Origin: JAKOUL01 sp035378845
Lineage (GTDB): Bacteria; Dictyoglomota; Dictyoglomia; Dictyoglomales; Dictyoglomaceae
NCBI GenBank assembly: GCA_035378845.1
Contig: DAOSUP010000004.1
Coordinates: forward strand, 62,001 to 126,000
Direction: 5' to 3'
DNA: 64,000 bases
Shown one piece after another: positions 15,899-23,804 of this stretch. A program made the translations under genes and the position numbers. Below the pieces are notes generated by a model. The model was not told where the DNA came from, searched no databases, and saw only the letters and a list, made by a program, of their open reading frames with translations. Numbering within the stretch: position 1 is the first letter of the stretch; every line of letters begins with the position of its first letter.

Positions 15899-17143
15899 TT
15901 AAATTTCCCAACTTCTCAAATACTTTATTTGTTCTTCTGTGAGCAAGTCCCATTTTGTCCCGAGACTTCTTAACTTCCTTTCTGCTATCTCTACCTCTAT
16001 CTCGTAAGGTACAGAAACAACATCCTTTGGAAGTTTTTTACCTTCCTCTAAGAGCCATTTCATAACTAAAAATTGTACCCCAAAAGAAAGATCCATTATC
16101 TCTACTGGATGTCCATCTCCCCCTGCAAGATTTAAAAGTCTTCCTTCAGCTATTACATATATCCTTTTACCATTAGGAAGCAGATATTCGTCAATATTTT
16201 CCCTTACCTCTTTCTTTTCAAGAGCAATCTCTTCAAGACTCTTCATATCAATCTCTACATTGAAATGACCTGCATTAGCAAGAATTGCACCATCTTTCAT
16301 ATCAAAAAAATGCTCCTTAGTAATAATTTTACAGTTCCCTGTAGCAGTAATAAAAACATCTCCAAGTTTTATTGCATCATTCATCTGCATCACTTCAAAA
16401 CCTTCCATTATTGCTTCAAGAGCTTTGATAGGATCTACCTCTGTAACTATCACTTTTGCTCTCATTCCCTGAAGTTTCTGAGCAATTCCTCTACCTACCC
16501 ATCCATATCCTGCAACCACAAAGACCTTTCCTGCAACAAGTAAATTAGTATTTCTCATAAAAGAAGAAAGTGAAGATTCGCCAGTACCAAATCTGTTATC
16601 AAAAAGAAATTTTGTTCGTGCATTATTTACCTCTACTACTGGAAAAGATAAGCCCTTCTCTTCAGAAAAAGCTCTTGCCCTTATCACCCCTGTAGTTGTT
16701 TCTTCCCCTACTCCTAAAACTCTATCTTTTAACCATGAAAATTCTTTATATAATAAAGTGGTCAGATCAAATCCATCATCAATAATCAAATCAGGTTCCT
16801 TTTTTAAAACCTCTTTTAAATTATCTATATATTCCTCTTGGGTCTCTCCCCGAAATGCAAAAACCCCTATCTCTTCTTTCACTAAATAAGCTGCTACATC
16901 ATCTTGTGTGGAGAGAGGATTACTTCCGCAACATACTACCTTTGCACCACAGTTTTTAAAGGCTAACGCAAGACGTGCAGTTTTTGCCTCAAGATGAATA
17001 CACATAGCGATAGTTTTATCCTTAAAAATAAATAGAGGAGCATAAGTTTCCTCTAAAGAATTCACTACAGGCATAAATCTCTTTACCCAATAAACTTTCT
17101 TTTCCCCATTCTGCCACAGATTTGTATCCTTTATCTTACTCAT
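15899..17143 (-). CDS. ahcY: Adenosylhomocysteinase
   Basis: 414 aa, NAD-dependent S-adenosylhomocysteine hydrolase: it splits SAH to adenosine and homocysteine, closing the methyl cycle that begins with the archaeal-type MetK at 0.3-1.5 kb. Seen: MCIHLEAKTA (substrate site), GVGEETTTGVIRA, the Rossmann motif GYGWVGRGIA (about 212-221), ANAGHFNVEID and LAGGDGHPVEIMDLSFG. The length is that of the archaeal/thermophile short form. Only 2 bases separate it from the Cys-rich gene upstream, so they share a transcript. Confidence 0.95.
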   Translation of the reverse strand: MSKIKDTNLWQNGEKKVYWVKRFMPVVNSLEETYAPLFIFKDKTIAMCIHLEAKTARLALAFKNCGAKVVCCGSNPLSTQDDVAAYLVKEEIGVFAFRGETQEEYIDNLKEVLKKEPDLIIDDGFDLTTLLYKEFSWLKDRVLGVGEETTTGVIRARAFSEEKGLSFPVVEVNNARTKFLFDNRFGTGESSLSSFMRNTNLLVAGKVFVVAGYGWVGRGIAQKLQGMRAKVIVTEVDPIKALEAIMEGFEVMQMNDAIKLGDVFITATGNCKIITKEHFFDMKDGAILANAGHFNVEIDMKSLEEIALEKKEVRENIDEYLLPNGKRIYVIAEGRLLNLAGGDGHPVEIMDLSFGVQFLVMKWLLEEGKKLPKDVVSVPYEIEVEIAERKLRSLGTKWDLLTEEQIKYLRSWEI

Positions 17144-17145
17144 TT

Positions 17146-17754
17146 TTACCTCCCCCCTGCCTTTTCAGCCTCTCTTTTTGCCATATACTCTACTTCTTCT
17201 TTTAATATCTGAAGAAATATATTCTCTCCTGCATTTCTATTTTCTTTTTGATATCTCTCTACCCTTGCCTTCTCAAAAGATATAACCTTTATAAAATCAT
17301 CTACAGTAAAAATAGGAAGCCCAAATTCATTCTCTTCCTTTTCAAGTTTTACAAACTCCTCTTGAAGGATACTCTTTAATTTTGTACCTCGGGAAGACTT
17401 TGGATAAAGAGGTGGTAAATAAATACTCTTTCTGCGAGTCTGATATTCCCTTTCAAACAAATCTAAAACTTCTAAAAATTCTTTATCAGTAAATCCTGGA
17501 AATTCTGCCAAAAATTTATAAACTACCCTTTCCAGATATAAAAATAAAGTCCATTGATTCTCCTTAAAATCAGTGGGACTTTCATTTACTCTTTCAATAG
17601 TATGAATCTGAGCATCTTTTAAATAAGTACATTCAGGTGGACAATTTATCTCTTTAATTCTGCGGGTTCCACAACATTCAGAACATATTAAGCCTGAAAG
17701 AGCAGGACATATTCTCTTTCCCTTTCTTTTTCCACATGATATACACTTATTCAT
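17146..17754 (-). CDS. Unrecognised protein with N-terminal Cys cluster (zinc-ribbon-like)
   Basis: 202 aa. Eight cysteines crowd the first 42 residues (Cys4, 7, 16, 24, 27, 28, 38, 42: CISCGKRKG, LICSECCG, CPPEC), suggesting one or two structural zinc sites. The rest is helical and charged, with PLYPKSSRGTKLKSILQEEF in the middle. I do not recognise the family. It is the first gene of a transcript with ahcY. Its ATG lies only 7 bases after a TATAAT box with an extended TG, so the mRNA is predicted to be leaderless. No ribosome site is present. Confidence 0.7.
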   Translation of the reverse strand: MNKCISCGKRKGKRICPALSGLICSECCGTRRIKEINCPPECTYLKDAQIHTIERVNESPTDFKENQWTLFLYLERVVYKFLAEFPGFTDKEFLEVLDLFEREYQTRRKSIYLPPLYPKSSRGTKLKSILQEEFVKLEKEENEFGLPIFTVDDFIKVISFEKARVERYQKENRNAGENIFLQILKEEVEYMAKREAEKAGGR

Positions 17755-17761
17755 GAGATGA

Positions 17762-17770
17762 ATTATATCA
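17762..17770 (-). promoter_or_regulatory. Extended -10 promoter giving a leaderless mRNA
   Basis: Minus strand TGATATAAT (17770-17762), exactly 7 bases before the ATG at 17754, so transcription should begin at or next to the A of the start codon. There is no good -35 box. Confidence 0.5.
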
Positions 17771-17793
17771 TGTAGTTTTTAAAAAAACATTAA

Positions 17794-17822
17794 TTGAAAT
17801 AGCGTATTTCTAAAGCTATAAT
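17794..17822 (+). promoter_or_regulatory. Promoter of phoU
   Basis: TTGAAA (17794-17799), 17 bases, TATAAT (17817-17822), 36 bases before the phoU TTG start. It diverges from the leaderless promoter 24 bases away. Confidence 0.65.
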
Positions 17823-17858
17823 ACTTTGTTAAAAATTAACATAAGATAGAAGGTAAAA

Positions 17859-18515
17859 TTGGAAAAGTCATTATTAACAAAAGAGATTAAGGAATTAAGA
17901 GAAAAGCTTATTAGAATGGGAAGTATCGTGGAAAAGATGCTTCATAAAACTCTTGATTCTATAAAAATGAAGGATTTAAGCCTTGCTCAAGAGGTTATCT
18001 CCACAGATAAATTAGTTGATGACTACAATTGGGATATAGAAAACCAATGTATTAGAGTTCTTGCCCTTCATCAACCAGTAGCAAGGGATTTGAGAGTAAT
18101 CGCCTCAACTATGAAGATAATAAAAGATTTAGAAAGAATTGGAGATTACTCCGTAGATATAGCAAAATTTGTGTCAAGTCTTTTGAAATACTCTTTTGAC
18201 ATTCCAATCTCTGACATTATCTCCTTAGCTTCTTTTATAGAAAATATGGTGAATGGAACTTTAAGAGCTTATTCAGAGCCAAATATAGAAAAGCTTGAAG
18301 AACTTTCTTCTTATTACAACTTTGTATCTCAAAAATATCAAGAAATCTCTTCAGAACTTGTAGAAGAGATAGAAAAAAATCCTATTCTTGTTCAACAGAT
18401 TACCCAGCTAATCATGATCTCAAGATACCTTGAAAGAATTGCGGATCATACCACTAACATCATTGAAATCATTTATTATATGGAAACTGGGGAGAAGAAA
18501 GAACTTCATAAATAA
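17859..18515 (+). CDS. phoU: PhoU-like phosphate signalling protein
   Basis: 218 aa. Two repeated helical PhoU units (about 10-100 and 118-205) carry the repeated metal-binding E/DxxxD-type motifs: ISTDKLVDDYNWDIE and IKDLERIGDYSVDIAKF, then ISRYLERIADHTTNIIEI. PhoU normally damps the PhoR/PstSCAB phosphate system, but none of those genes are here. The start is TTG with AGAAGG upstream. The next gene begins 5 bases after the stop, so the unusual 401-aa protein is probably on the same mRNA. Confidence 0.9.
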   Translation: MEKSLLTKEIKELREKLIRMGSIVEKMLHKTLDSIKMKDLSLAQEVISTDKLVDDYNWDIENQCIRVLALHQPVARDLRVIASTMKIIKDLERIGDYSVDIAKFVSSLLKYSFDIPISDIISLASFIENMVNGTLRAYSEPNIEKLEELSSYYNFVSQKYQEISSELVEEIEKNPILVQQITQLIMISRYLERIADHTTNIIEIIYYMETGEKKELHK

Positions 18516-18520
18516 ATATT

Positions 18521-19726
18521 ATGTATACTTTTAATGAATATACCCTTTCATTAGAAGATCTCCTCAGTTTAGCTTACGACACACCTGATATAGAGCTTTC
18601 AGAAAACCTTATTAAAAAGATTGATTCTGCATATAAATTTTTCATAAACAAAAGAGACTATATAGAAGAGCTATTAAAAGATAAAAAGTCTTATGAATTC
18701 AACTTTGAAGACAATTACTTATACATATCAGAAGAGGAAACAAAAAGTATAATTATAACTCTTTCCTATTTCCTTTCCTTAGGACACTCAGGAGTAAAAA
18801 AAGAAGTTATAGAAGAAATTATCAGCCTTATTAAAACAAAAATTCAAATTCCAGAATACTCATTATCTCTCAATATAAAATATCCTACTCCATACCACTT
18901 TATCATATCCCAAATAAAAAATGCTGATGAGATTGAAAGAAATCTCATTCTTGAAAGTAAAGGATATATAACAGGAGTATCAGCAATATTGTGGAAGGAT
19001 TTAGAAACTGCAAGGAAGTTATATACAATTATTTATACGCTGCTTTACAAAATTTTAACAGGAACATATCCATATATAGACCCATGGATTTTAGCTTTGA
19101 AGCCTCATATATCACTAATAAAGATGGGAGAAAACATAAATCATATATCAGAACAAAAATCTTGCCAATCAAACCCTGAACAGCCTTTAACAGATTTACT
19201 CTACGATTTAATGGAGCTTTATAACCAAACAAATATACTAAAAGAGAGAATAAATACCGAGATAAACTCTATAGATTTTCCTATTCTTTTAATCCCTGAG
19301 GAAGAAAAAATTCTCTTTAATTCAAATATAAGTACCAGTATGCTTATCATAAAAAATCTTACTTATACAACTGATACCCTATACTTTTTTTCACAAAAAC
19401 TACTATCAAAATTTTTAAGCTTAGAAAATACTTCAATTCCTCTCTATGATCTTTTTTCAGAATTAAGTGTAAATTACAAAGGGAAAAGAGATACTTTAAT
19501 TTGCATTAGAAATTTGCTAAAAACAGTAAAAAAGATCATCTTTGCAGAACTTTCCATAGAATACAACACACTAAAAAATATGAATACCCCAGAAACGAAT
19601 ATTGAAAAAATATTAAAAAATTTTATGGAAAATATAAATCAACCTCTAACTTCTTTTCAAGAAATATCTAAAAAAATAGATGAACTCTTATACCAGATAG
19701 AAGCAGAAATAGGAGAACTATACTAA
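18521..19726 (+). CDS. Degenerate aromatic amino acid ammonia-lyase (HutH/PAL fold) homologue, probably non-catalytic
   Basis: 401 aa with no obvious motif at first sight, but read against the HAL/PAL consensus it matches in order along its length: LSLEDLLSLAYDTPDIELS (10-28; HAL start LTLEDLVAVAR..VELS), GHSGVKKEVIE (88-98; YSGVRPEVVE), YITGVSAI (149-156; the LxNGTxxM block), IDPWILALKPH (186-196; FDPRIHALRPH), INTEINSIDFPIL (244-256; EREINSATDNPLI) and PLTSFQEISKKIDELL near the end. The MIO-forming Ala-Ser-Gly segment is replaced by residues 110-122 (IPEYSLSLNIKYP), the Asn of NGT is Thr, and the catalytic Tyr loop is lost. The chain is about 100 residues shorter than HutH. A pseudoenzyme is inferred. 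It is co-transcribed with phoU. Confidence 0.6.
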   Translation: MYTFNEYTLSLEDLLSLAYDTPDIELSENLIKKIDSAYKFFINKRDYIEELLKDKKSYEFNFEDNYLYISEEETKSIIITLSYFLSLGHSGVKKEVIEEIISLIKTKIQIPEYSLSLNIKYPTPYHFIISQIKNADEIERNLILESKGYITGVSAILWKDLETARKLYTIIYTLLYKILTGTYPYIDPWILALKPHISLIKMGENINHISEQKSCQSNPEQPLTDLLYDLMELYNQTNILKERINTEINSIDFPILLIPEEEKILFNSNISTSMLIIKNLTYTTDTLYFFSQKLLSKFLSLENTSIPLYDLFSELSVNYKGKRDTLICIRNLLKTVKKIIFAELSIEYNTLKNMNTPETNIEKILKNFMENINQPLTSFQEISKKIDELLYQIEAEIGELY

Positions 19727-20371
19727 CTTAACAGCATCTTTTATAATCTGAACTGCCTGATCTATGTTTAGAAGTCCCATATTTAATACTAAATGATAAA
19801 GTTCTGGGTCATTCCAATCCACATTGTAAAATCTCCAAAGATACTCCTGTGCAGATTTATCCTTTTCAGAAACATAGTTTAAAGCTTCCTCTCCTGACAA
19901 ACCCTTTTCTTTCATAATATTTTTGATCCTAATATCTAAAGGAGCAATAACCCTAACATGGAGAGTATTAGGAGCATTTCTTAAAAGAACTTGTCCGCCT
20001 CTTCCTACTATTACAACATCCTTCCAATCTACCAATTTTTTAATTACTGCCTGAACAAAAGCAAAAGATTCTTCCTCATCAAAAATCTTTGTAGTCAATA
20101 ATTCTTTCCCCGTATCATCTTTTTCCCTTACTGTAACTTTCCCTAAGTAGACTCTTCTTTTAAAAAGTTGATCAAAGAATCCCTTAATTTTATAATTATC
20201 CTCATTAAAATCTATCACTTCATCCTCTGTAAGTCCTGAAGCTATAGCAATTTCTGTCATCAGAAACTTATCAAAATACCTATATCCAAGTTCTAAAGAA
20301 AGTCTTTCTGCGATCTCATCTCCAAAACTCCCCACCTGTCTTGATATGGTAATTACTGGCACAAAAAACAC
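19718..20371 (-). CDS. Cytidylate-kinase-like P-loop protein
   Basis: 217 aa of the cytidylate kinase-like family (PF13189). ITISRQVGSFGDEIAERLS (8-26) is the atypical P-loop region, RYFDKFLMTEIAIASGL follows, and VVIVGRGGQVLLRN and HVRVIAPLDIRIKNIM are the later core strands. It binds and probably phosphorylates a nucleotide, but this family is distinct from Cmk and the substrate is unproven. It lies 17 bases after the adenosine-specific kinase gene, suggesting an operon. Its last codons overlap the convergent ammonia-lyase-like gene by 9 bases. Confidence 0.8.
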   Translation of the reverse strand: MFFVPVITISRQVGSFGDEIAERLSLELGYRYFDKFLMTEIAIASGLTEDEVIDFNEDNYKIKGFFDQLFKRRVYLGKVTVREKDDTGKELLTTKIFDEEESFAFVQAVIKKLVDWKDVVIVGRGGQVLLRNAPNTLHVRVIAPLDIRIKNIMKEKGLSGEEALNYVSEKDKSAQEYLWRFYNVDWNDPELYHLVLNMGLLNIDQAVQIIKDAVKLV

Positions 20372-20388
20372 CTCCCCCTATTAAAAGG

Positions 20389-20871
20389 TCATAATTTATA
20401 TCCAATCTTTCTTAAAAATTCCTTTCTATGCTTTATATCCTCTTCACCTTCAACTCCCTTAGGCTTAACTCCGTCAATAACTCCTAATATTCCTCTTCCA
20501 TCAGCATCTTCCACCACAATTACTTTTAATGCATTTGATGTAGCAGCATAGATATTCACTACTTCTGGAACATTTTTTATAGCATTCAGAATATTTATAG
20601 GATAAAGATTCCCAAGAAATATCAAAAAACTATGTCCTGCACCTATCTTTTGTAAATTTTTAACTGCTAAATCTTCCAATTCCGAGTCTGTACCTATATG
20701 CCTGATAAGAGCAGGTCCAGAAGCTTCACAAAAAGCAATTCCAAACTTTGCACCAGGAACAGTGTTAACAATAGCTTCATAGAGATCCTCTACTGTCTTT
20801 ATAAAGTGGGTTTGCCCTAAAATAAGATTTATCTCCTCAGGCTTTTCAATATCAATAATATGAAGCTCCAT
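20389..20871 (-). CDS. Adenosine-specific kinase family protein
   Basis: 160 aa, matching the PF04008 adenosine-specific kinase family over the full length: ILGQTHFIKTVEDLYEAIV, KFGIAFCEASGPALIRHIG, GHSFLIFLGNLYPINILNAI and the end GVDGVKPKGVE-type block (here VIDGVKPKGVEGEED). The family is known mainly from archaea and thermophilic bacteria, and the one structure studied was reported to bind adenosine. It might recycle adenosine released by AhcY. It starts 37 bases after the hairpin that follows the ClpC-like gene. Confidence 0.85.
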   Translation of the reverse strand: MELHIIDIEKPEEINLILGQTHFIKTVEDLYEAIVNTVPGAKFGIAFCEASGPALIRHIGTDSELEDLAVKNLQKIGAGHSFLIFLGNLYPINILNAIKNVPEVVNIYAATSNALKVIVVEDADGRGILGVIDGVKPKGVEGEEDIKHRKEFLRKIGYKL

Positions 20872-20907
20872 TTAGACTTCCTCCCTCTCTTTAAGAATAA
20901 TTTCAAT

Positions 20908-20930
20908 GGAGGAGAGTAAAACCCTCCTCC
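20908..20930 (-). terminator. Hairpin after the ClpC-like gene
   Basis: GGAGGAG (20908-20914) and CTCCTCC (20924-20930) with a 9-base loop, 5 bases after the stop codon at 20935. There is no T run on the minus strand; a short T run lies on the plus side, so termination strength is uncertain. Confidence 0.5.
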
Positions 20931-20934
20931 GTTT

Positions 20935-23625
20935 TTAACTACTCTTTACTTCTTCTCTTTCTTTTATTCTTTCAAACTCAATTCTATCCCCTTCACTATT
21001 ATACCTTACTTTTATAGTGTCTCCTTCTTGCACTTCTCCTTTAAGCATTGATGTAGCAAGCTTAGTTTCAATTTCGTTTCTAACTTTTCTCTTCAATTCT
21101 CTGGCTCCAAATTCTGGGCTATATCCTATCTCCGCAAGATAATCCACTACTGATTCATCAAATATTAGATCAATATTCTGAGCTTTTGCAGTTCTCCTTA
21201 CTCTTTCAAGCTGGAGTTCTACAATGTCTTTTATCTGTTCTTTTGTTAGAGCATGGAATACAATTATTTCATCAATCCTATTGAGAAATTCAGGTCTAAA
21301 GTGTCTCTTTAAAATATCCATAAGTTTTTCTTTCAGTTGCTCATAATTTAATTTATCCTTTTCAGTAGCTGAGAGATTAGCCTGAATAATCTCAGATCCC
21401 ACATTACTTGTCATAATAATTATTGTATTTGTAAAGTCTACCACTCTACCCTTTCCATCAGTAAGTCTTCCTGCATCAAAAACCTGAAGCAGAATATTAT
21501 GAACATCTGGATGTGCTTTCTCTATCTCATCAAGAAGAATTACACTATATGGTCTACGACGTACTCTTTCAGTAAGCTGTCCACCCTCCTCATATCCTAC
21601 ATAGCCAGGAGGTGCTCCAATAAGTCTTGATACTGTATGTCTTTCCATATACTCACTCATATCAATTCTTATTATGGCATCCTCATCTCCAAATACAGCC
21701 CATGCAAGCGCTCTTGCAAGTTCTGTCTTTCCAACTCCTGTAGGACCCAAGAAAAGAAAACTGGCAATAGGTCTATTCTTCTCTTTAAGACCTGCTCTTG
21801 CAAGTCTTATAGCATCACTTACAGCCTTTATAGCTTCGTCTTGCCCTACTACCCTTTCATGAAGCTTTTCTTCAAGCTTAAGTAATCTCTCTTTCTCATC
21901 AGTAGTAAGCTCAGTTACAGGAATACCAGTAAGAGAAGAGATAATTTCTGCTATATGTCTTGCTTGAACCTCAGGTACTTCTGAAGCCATATCTTTTTTC
22001 CAAGCTTCAGTTTTGTCTTGAAGTTCCTTTTCAAGTTTTTGAATCTGATTCTCTAACTCTTTTGCTCTATCATATTGCTTTCTTGAAGTAGCATATTCCT
22101 CTTCTCTCTTAAGAGATTGAATCTTAGACTCCAACTCTTGCAGCTCTGCAGGTCTTGAAGTAAGCATAATTCTCACCCTTGCCGCAGCCTGATCTATCAA
22201 ATCAATAGCTTTATCAGGTAAGTATCTATTAGTAATATACTTATCTGAAAGTTCTGCAGCAGCAATTATAGCTTCATCAGTAATCTTTACTTTATGATGA
22301 GCTTCAAACCTATCTCTAAGCCCACGAAGTATCATTATCGTTTGCTCCACTGTTGGTTCTGCAATAAATACAGGTTGAAATCTCCTTTCTAAAGCAGCAT
22401 CCTTTTCAATATATTTTTGATATTCATTTAAAGTAGTTGCTCCAATAAGATGCAACTCTCCTCTTGCAAGTGCTGGTTTAAAGGCATTAGCAATATCCAG
22501 ATTACCCTCTCCAGCAGAGCCAGCTCCTACTATAGTATGTATCTCATCAATGAAGATTACGAGATCATCTTGATTAGCAACAATCTCATCTAAGACTTGC
22601 TTTACTCTTTCCTCAAGCTCTCCTCTATATTTAGTTCCAGCAACTATAGCATTTATATTAAGTTCGATTAGCCTTTTATCTCGTAGAACCTCAGGGACTT
22701 CCCCTTTAACAATTCTTTGAGCCAAACCCTCTACAATTGCAGTCTTACCAACACCAGGTTCACCAATAAGCACTGGATTATTTTTCTTCCTTCTTGCAAG
22801 AACTTCAATAACAGTCTCAATTTCTTTTGCTCTTCCAATTACAGGATCAAGTTTCCCTTGCCTTGCAAGCTCTGTAAGATCTCTGGCATATTTATCTAAG
22901 GTAGGAGTTGCCGACCTTCCTCTTGATCTCTGTTCCTCTCTACCTTTTCCTACCACTTTTATAGTTGCCTGCCGCAAAGCTTGAGTGGTTAAACCATACT
23001 TTTTCAAAATATTTGAAGCAAGACCATCTTCCTCCTCAGCAAGTCCTATAAGCAGATGCTCAGGACCTACATAATTGTGCCCCAGATCCTTAGAAGCCAT
23101 GAAAGCTCTTTCTAAAGCACTCTTTAATCTTGGAGATATATCTACTTCCACCTCTTCCTCTTCAGGTTTAAAATTCCCTCTGGGAGCATTCTCTTCAATA
23201 TAAGCTTTTATCTCTTGAGGAGAAAGCTTAAACTGCTTCAAAATCTCCCCTACTACATCATTATCTAAAAGTACATACAAAAGGTGCTCTGTACCTACTT
23301 GATTTTTACCAAAATCAACTGCTTTTTTAGCAGCTTCTTGTAGCAAATTTTTTGCTCCTTCACTAAGGTAATCACTCAAATCAATAGCTTCCCTATCACC
23401 TCTACCAGTACTTCCAAAAGGAATCCCAAAATCGCTACCAAAAAAGTCTCTAAAAAGATCTCCAAAGAAGAGAGACTCCAGTGGAGAGAAACTTCTCTCC
23501 TGTCTTTGACTTTTAGCATAACACTCTTCACATATATCTAAAACACGCCTTTGCCCATTTTTTACCGTATAAACACGGACTGTTGCCGGATTTACACCAC
23601 AAATATCACATAACTTTTTAGACAT
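20935..23625 (-). CDS. ClpC/ClpE-like AAA+ ATPase with N-terminal zinc finger
   Basis: 896 aa from the ATG at 23625, chosen because GAGGAGG lies 8 bases upstream; a GTG 9 bases earlier sits inside that ribosome site. Order: a four-Cys finger (CDICG, CEECY; first 35 residues, as in ClpE), a double Clp-N domain (about 85-230), AAA1 with GEPGVGKTAIVEG, a short UVR-like coiled linker (KQYDRAKELENQIQKLEKEL), and AAA2 with GPTGVGKTELARALAW. It unfolds or disaggregates proteins in the cytosol. The ClpP-docking VGF/LGF loop of ClpC is missing: after TSNVG comes SEIIQANLSATEKDKLN, more like ClpB, so ClpP partnership is uncertain. The leader carries a palindrome. Confidence 0.9.
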   Translation of the reverse strand: MSKKLCDICGVNPATVRVYTVKNGQRRVLDICEECYAKSQRQERSFSPLESLFFGDLFRDFFGSDFGIPFGSTGRGDREAIDLSDYLSEGAKNLLQEAAKKAVDFGKNQVGTEHLLYVLLDNDVVGEILKQFKLSPQEIKAYIEENAPRGNFKPEEEEVEVDISPRLKSALERAFMASKDLGHNYVGPEHLLIGLAEEEDGLASNILKKYGLTTQALRQATIKVVGKGREEQRSRGRSATPTLDKYARDLTELARQGKLDPVIGRAKEIETVIEVLARRKKNNPVLIGEPGVGKTAIVEGLAQRIVKGEVPEVLRDKRLIELNINAIVAGTKYRGELEERVKQVLDEIVANQDDLVIFIDEIHTIVGAGSAGEGNLDIANAFKPALARGELHLIGATTLNEYQKYIEKDAALERRFQPVFIAEPTVEQTIMILRGLRDRFEAHHKVKITDEAIIAAAELSDKYITNRYLPDKAIDLIDQAAARVRIMLTSRPAELQELESKIQSLKREEEYATSRKQYDRAKELENQIQKLEKELQDKTEAWKKDMASEVPEVQARHIAEIISSLTGIPVTELTTDEKERLLKLEEKLHERVVGQDEAIKAVSDAIRLARAGLKEKNRPIASFLFLGPTGVGKTELARALAWAVFGDEDAIIRIDMSEYMERHTVSRLIGAPPGYVGYEEGGQLTERVRRRPYSVILLDEIEKAHPDVHNILLQVFDAGRLTDGKGRVVDFTNTIIIMTSNVGSEIIQANLSATEKDKLNYEQLKEKLMDILKRHFRPEFLNRIDEIIVFHALTKEQIKDIVELQLERVRRTAKAQNIDLIFDESVVDYLAEIGYSPEFGARELKRKVRNEIETKLATSMLKGEVQEGDTIKVRYNSEGDRIEFERIKEREEVKSS

Positions 23626-23666
23626 CTCTTTCACCTCCTCAAAACTTAATATCTCGTCTCTAAAAT

Positions 23667-23689
23667 TGAAGTTCTATTTAAGAACTTCA
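23667..23689. repeat. Perfect inverted repeat in the clpC-like leader (operator or RNA hairpin)
   Basis: TGAAGTTC (23667-23674), 7 bases, GAACTTCA (23682-23689), located between the promoter and the ribosome site of the ClpC-like gene. It is not CIRCE (TTAGCACTC arms) and not a CtsR direct repeat. Confidence 0.6.
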
Positions 23690-23709
23690 TCTATATTAAA
23701 ACTGTATAT

Positions 23710-23738
23710 ATATTACATGTGCATATCAATTTTGTCAA
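23710..23738 (-). promoter_or_regulatory. Promoter of the ClpC-like gene
   Basis: Minus strand TTGACA (23738-23733), 17 bases, TAATAT (23715-23710). It gives a leader of about 80 bases that contains the inverted repeat. Confidence 0.6.
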
Positions 23739-23742
23739 GGTA

Positions 23743-23771
23743 TTTTAAATAAAATCAAAAAATAATATAAT
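23743..23771 (+). promoter_or_regulatory. Possible promoter of the inositol monophosphatase gene
   Basis: TTTTAA (23743-23748), 17 bases, TATAAT (23766-23771), 33 bases before the ATG at 23805. The -35 box is weak. Confidence 0.4.
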
Positions 23772-23804
23772 TTATTAGAAAAACTTACATAGGAGAAACA
23801 ACCC

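Noticed and set aside
23626..23634. GTG start for the ClpC-like protein
   Set aside because: The GTG lies within the GAGGAGGTG ribosome site; the ATG at 23625 has ideal spacing.
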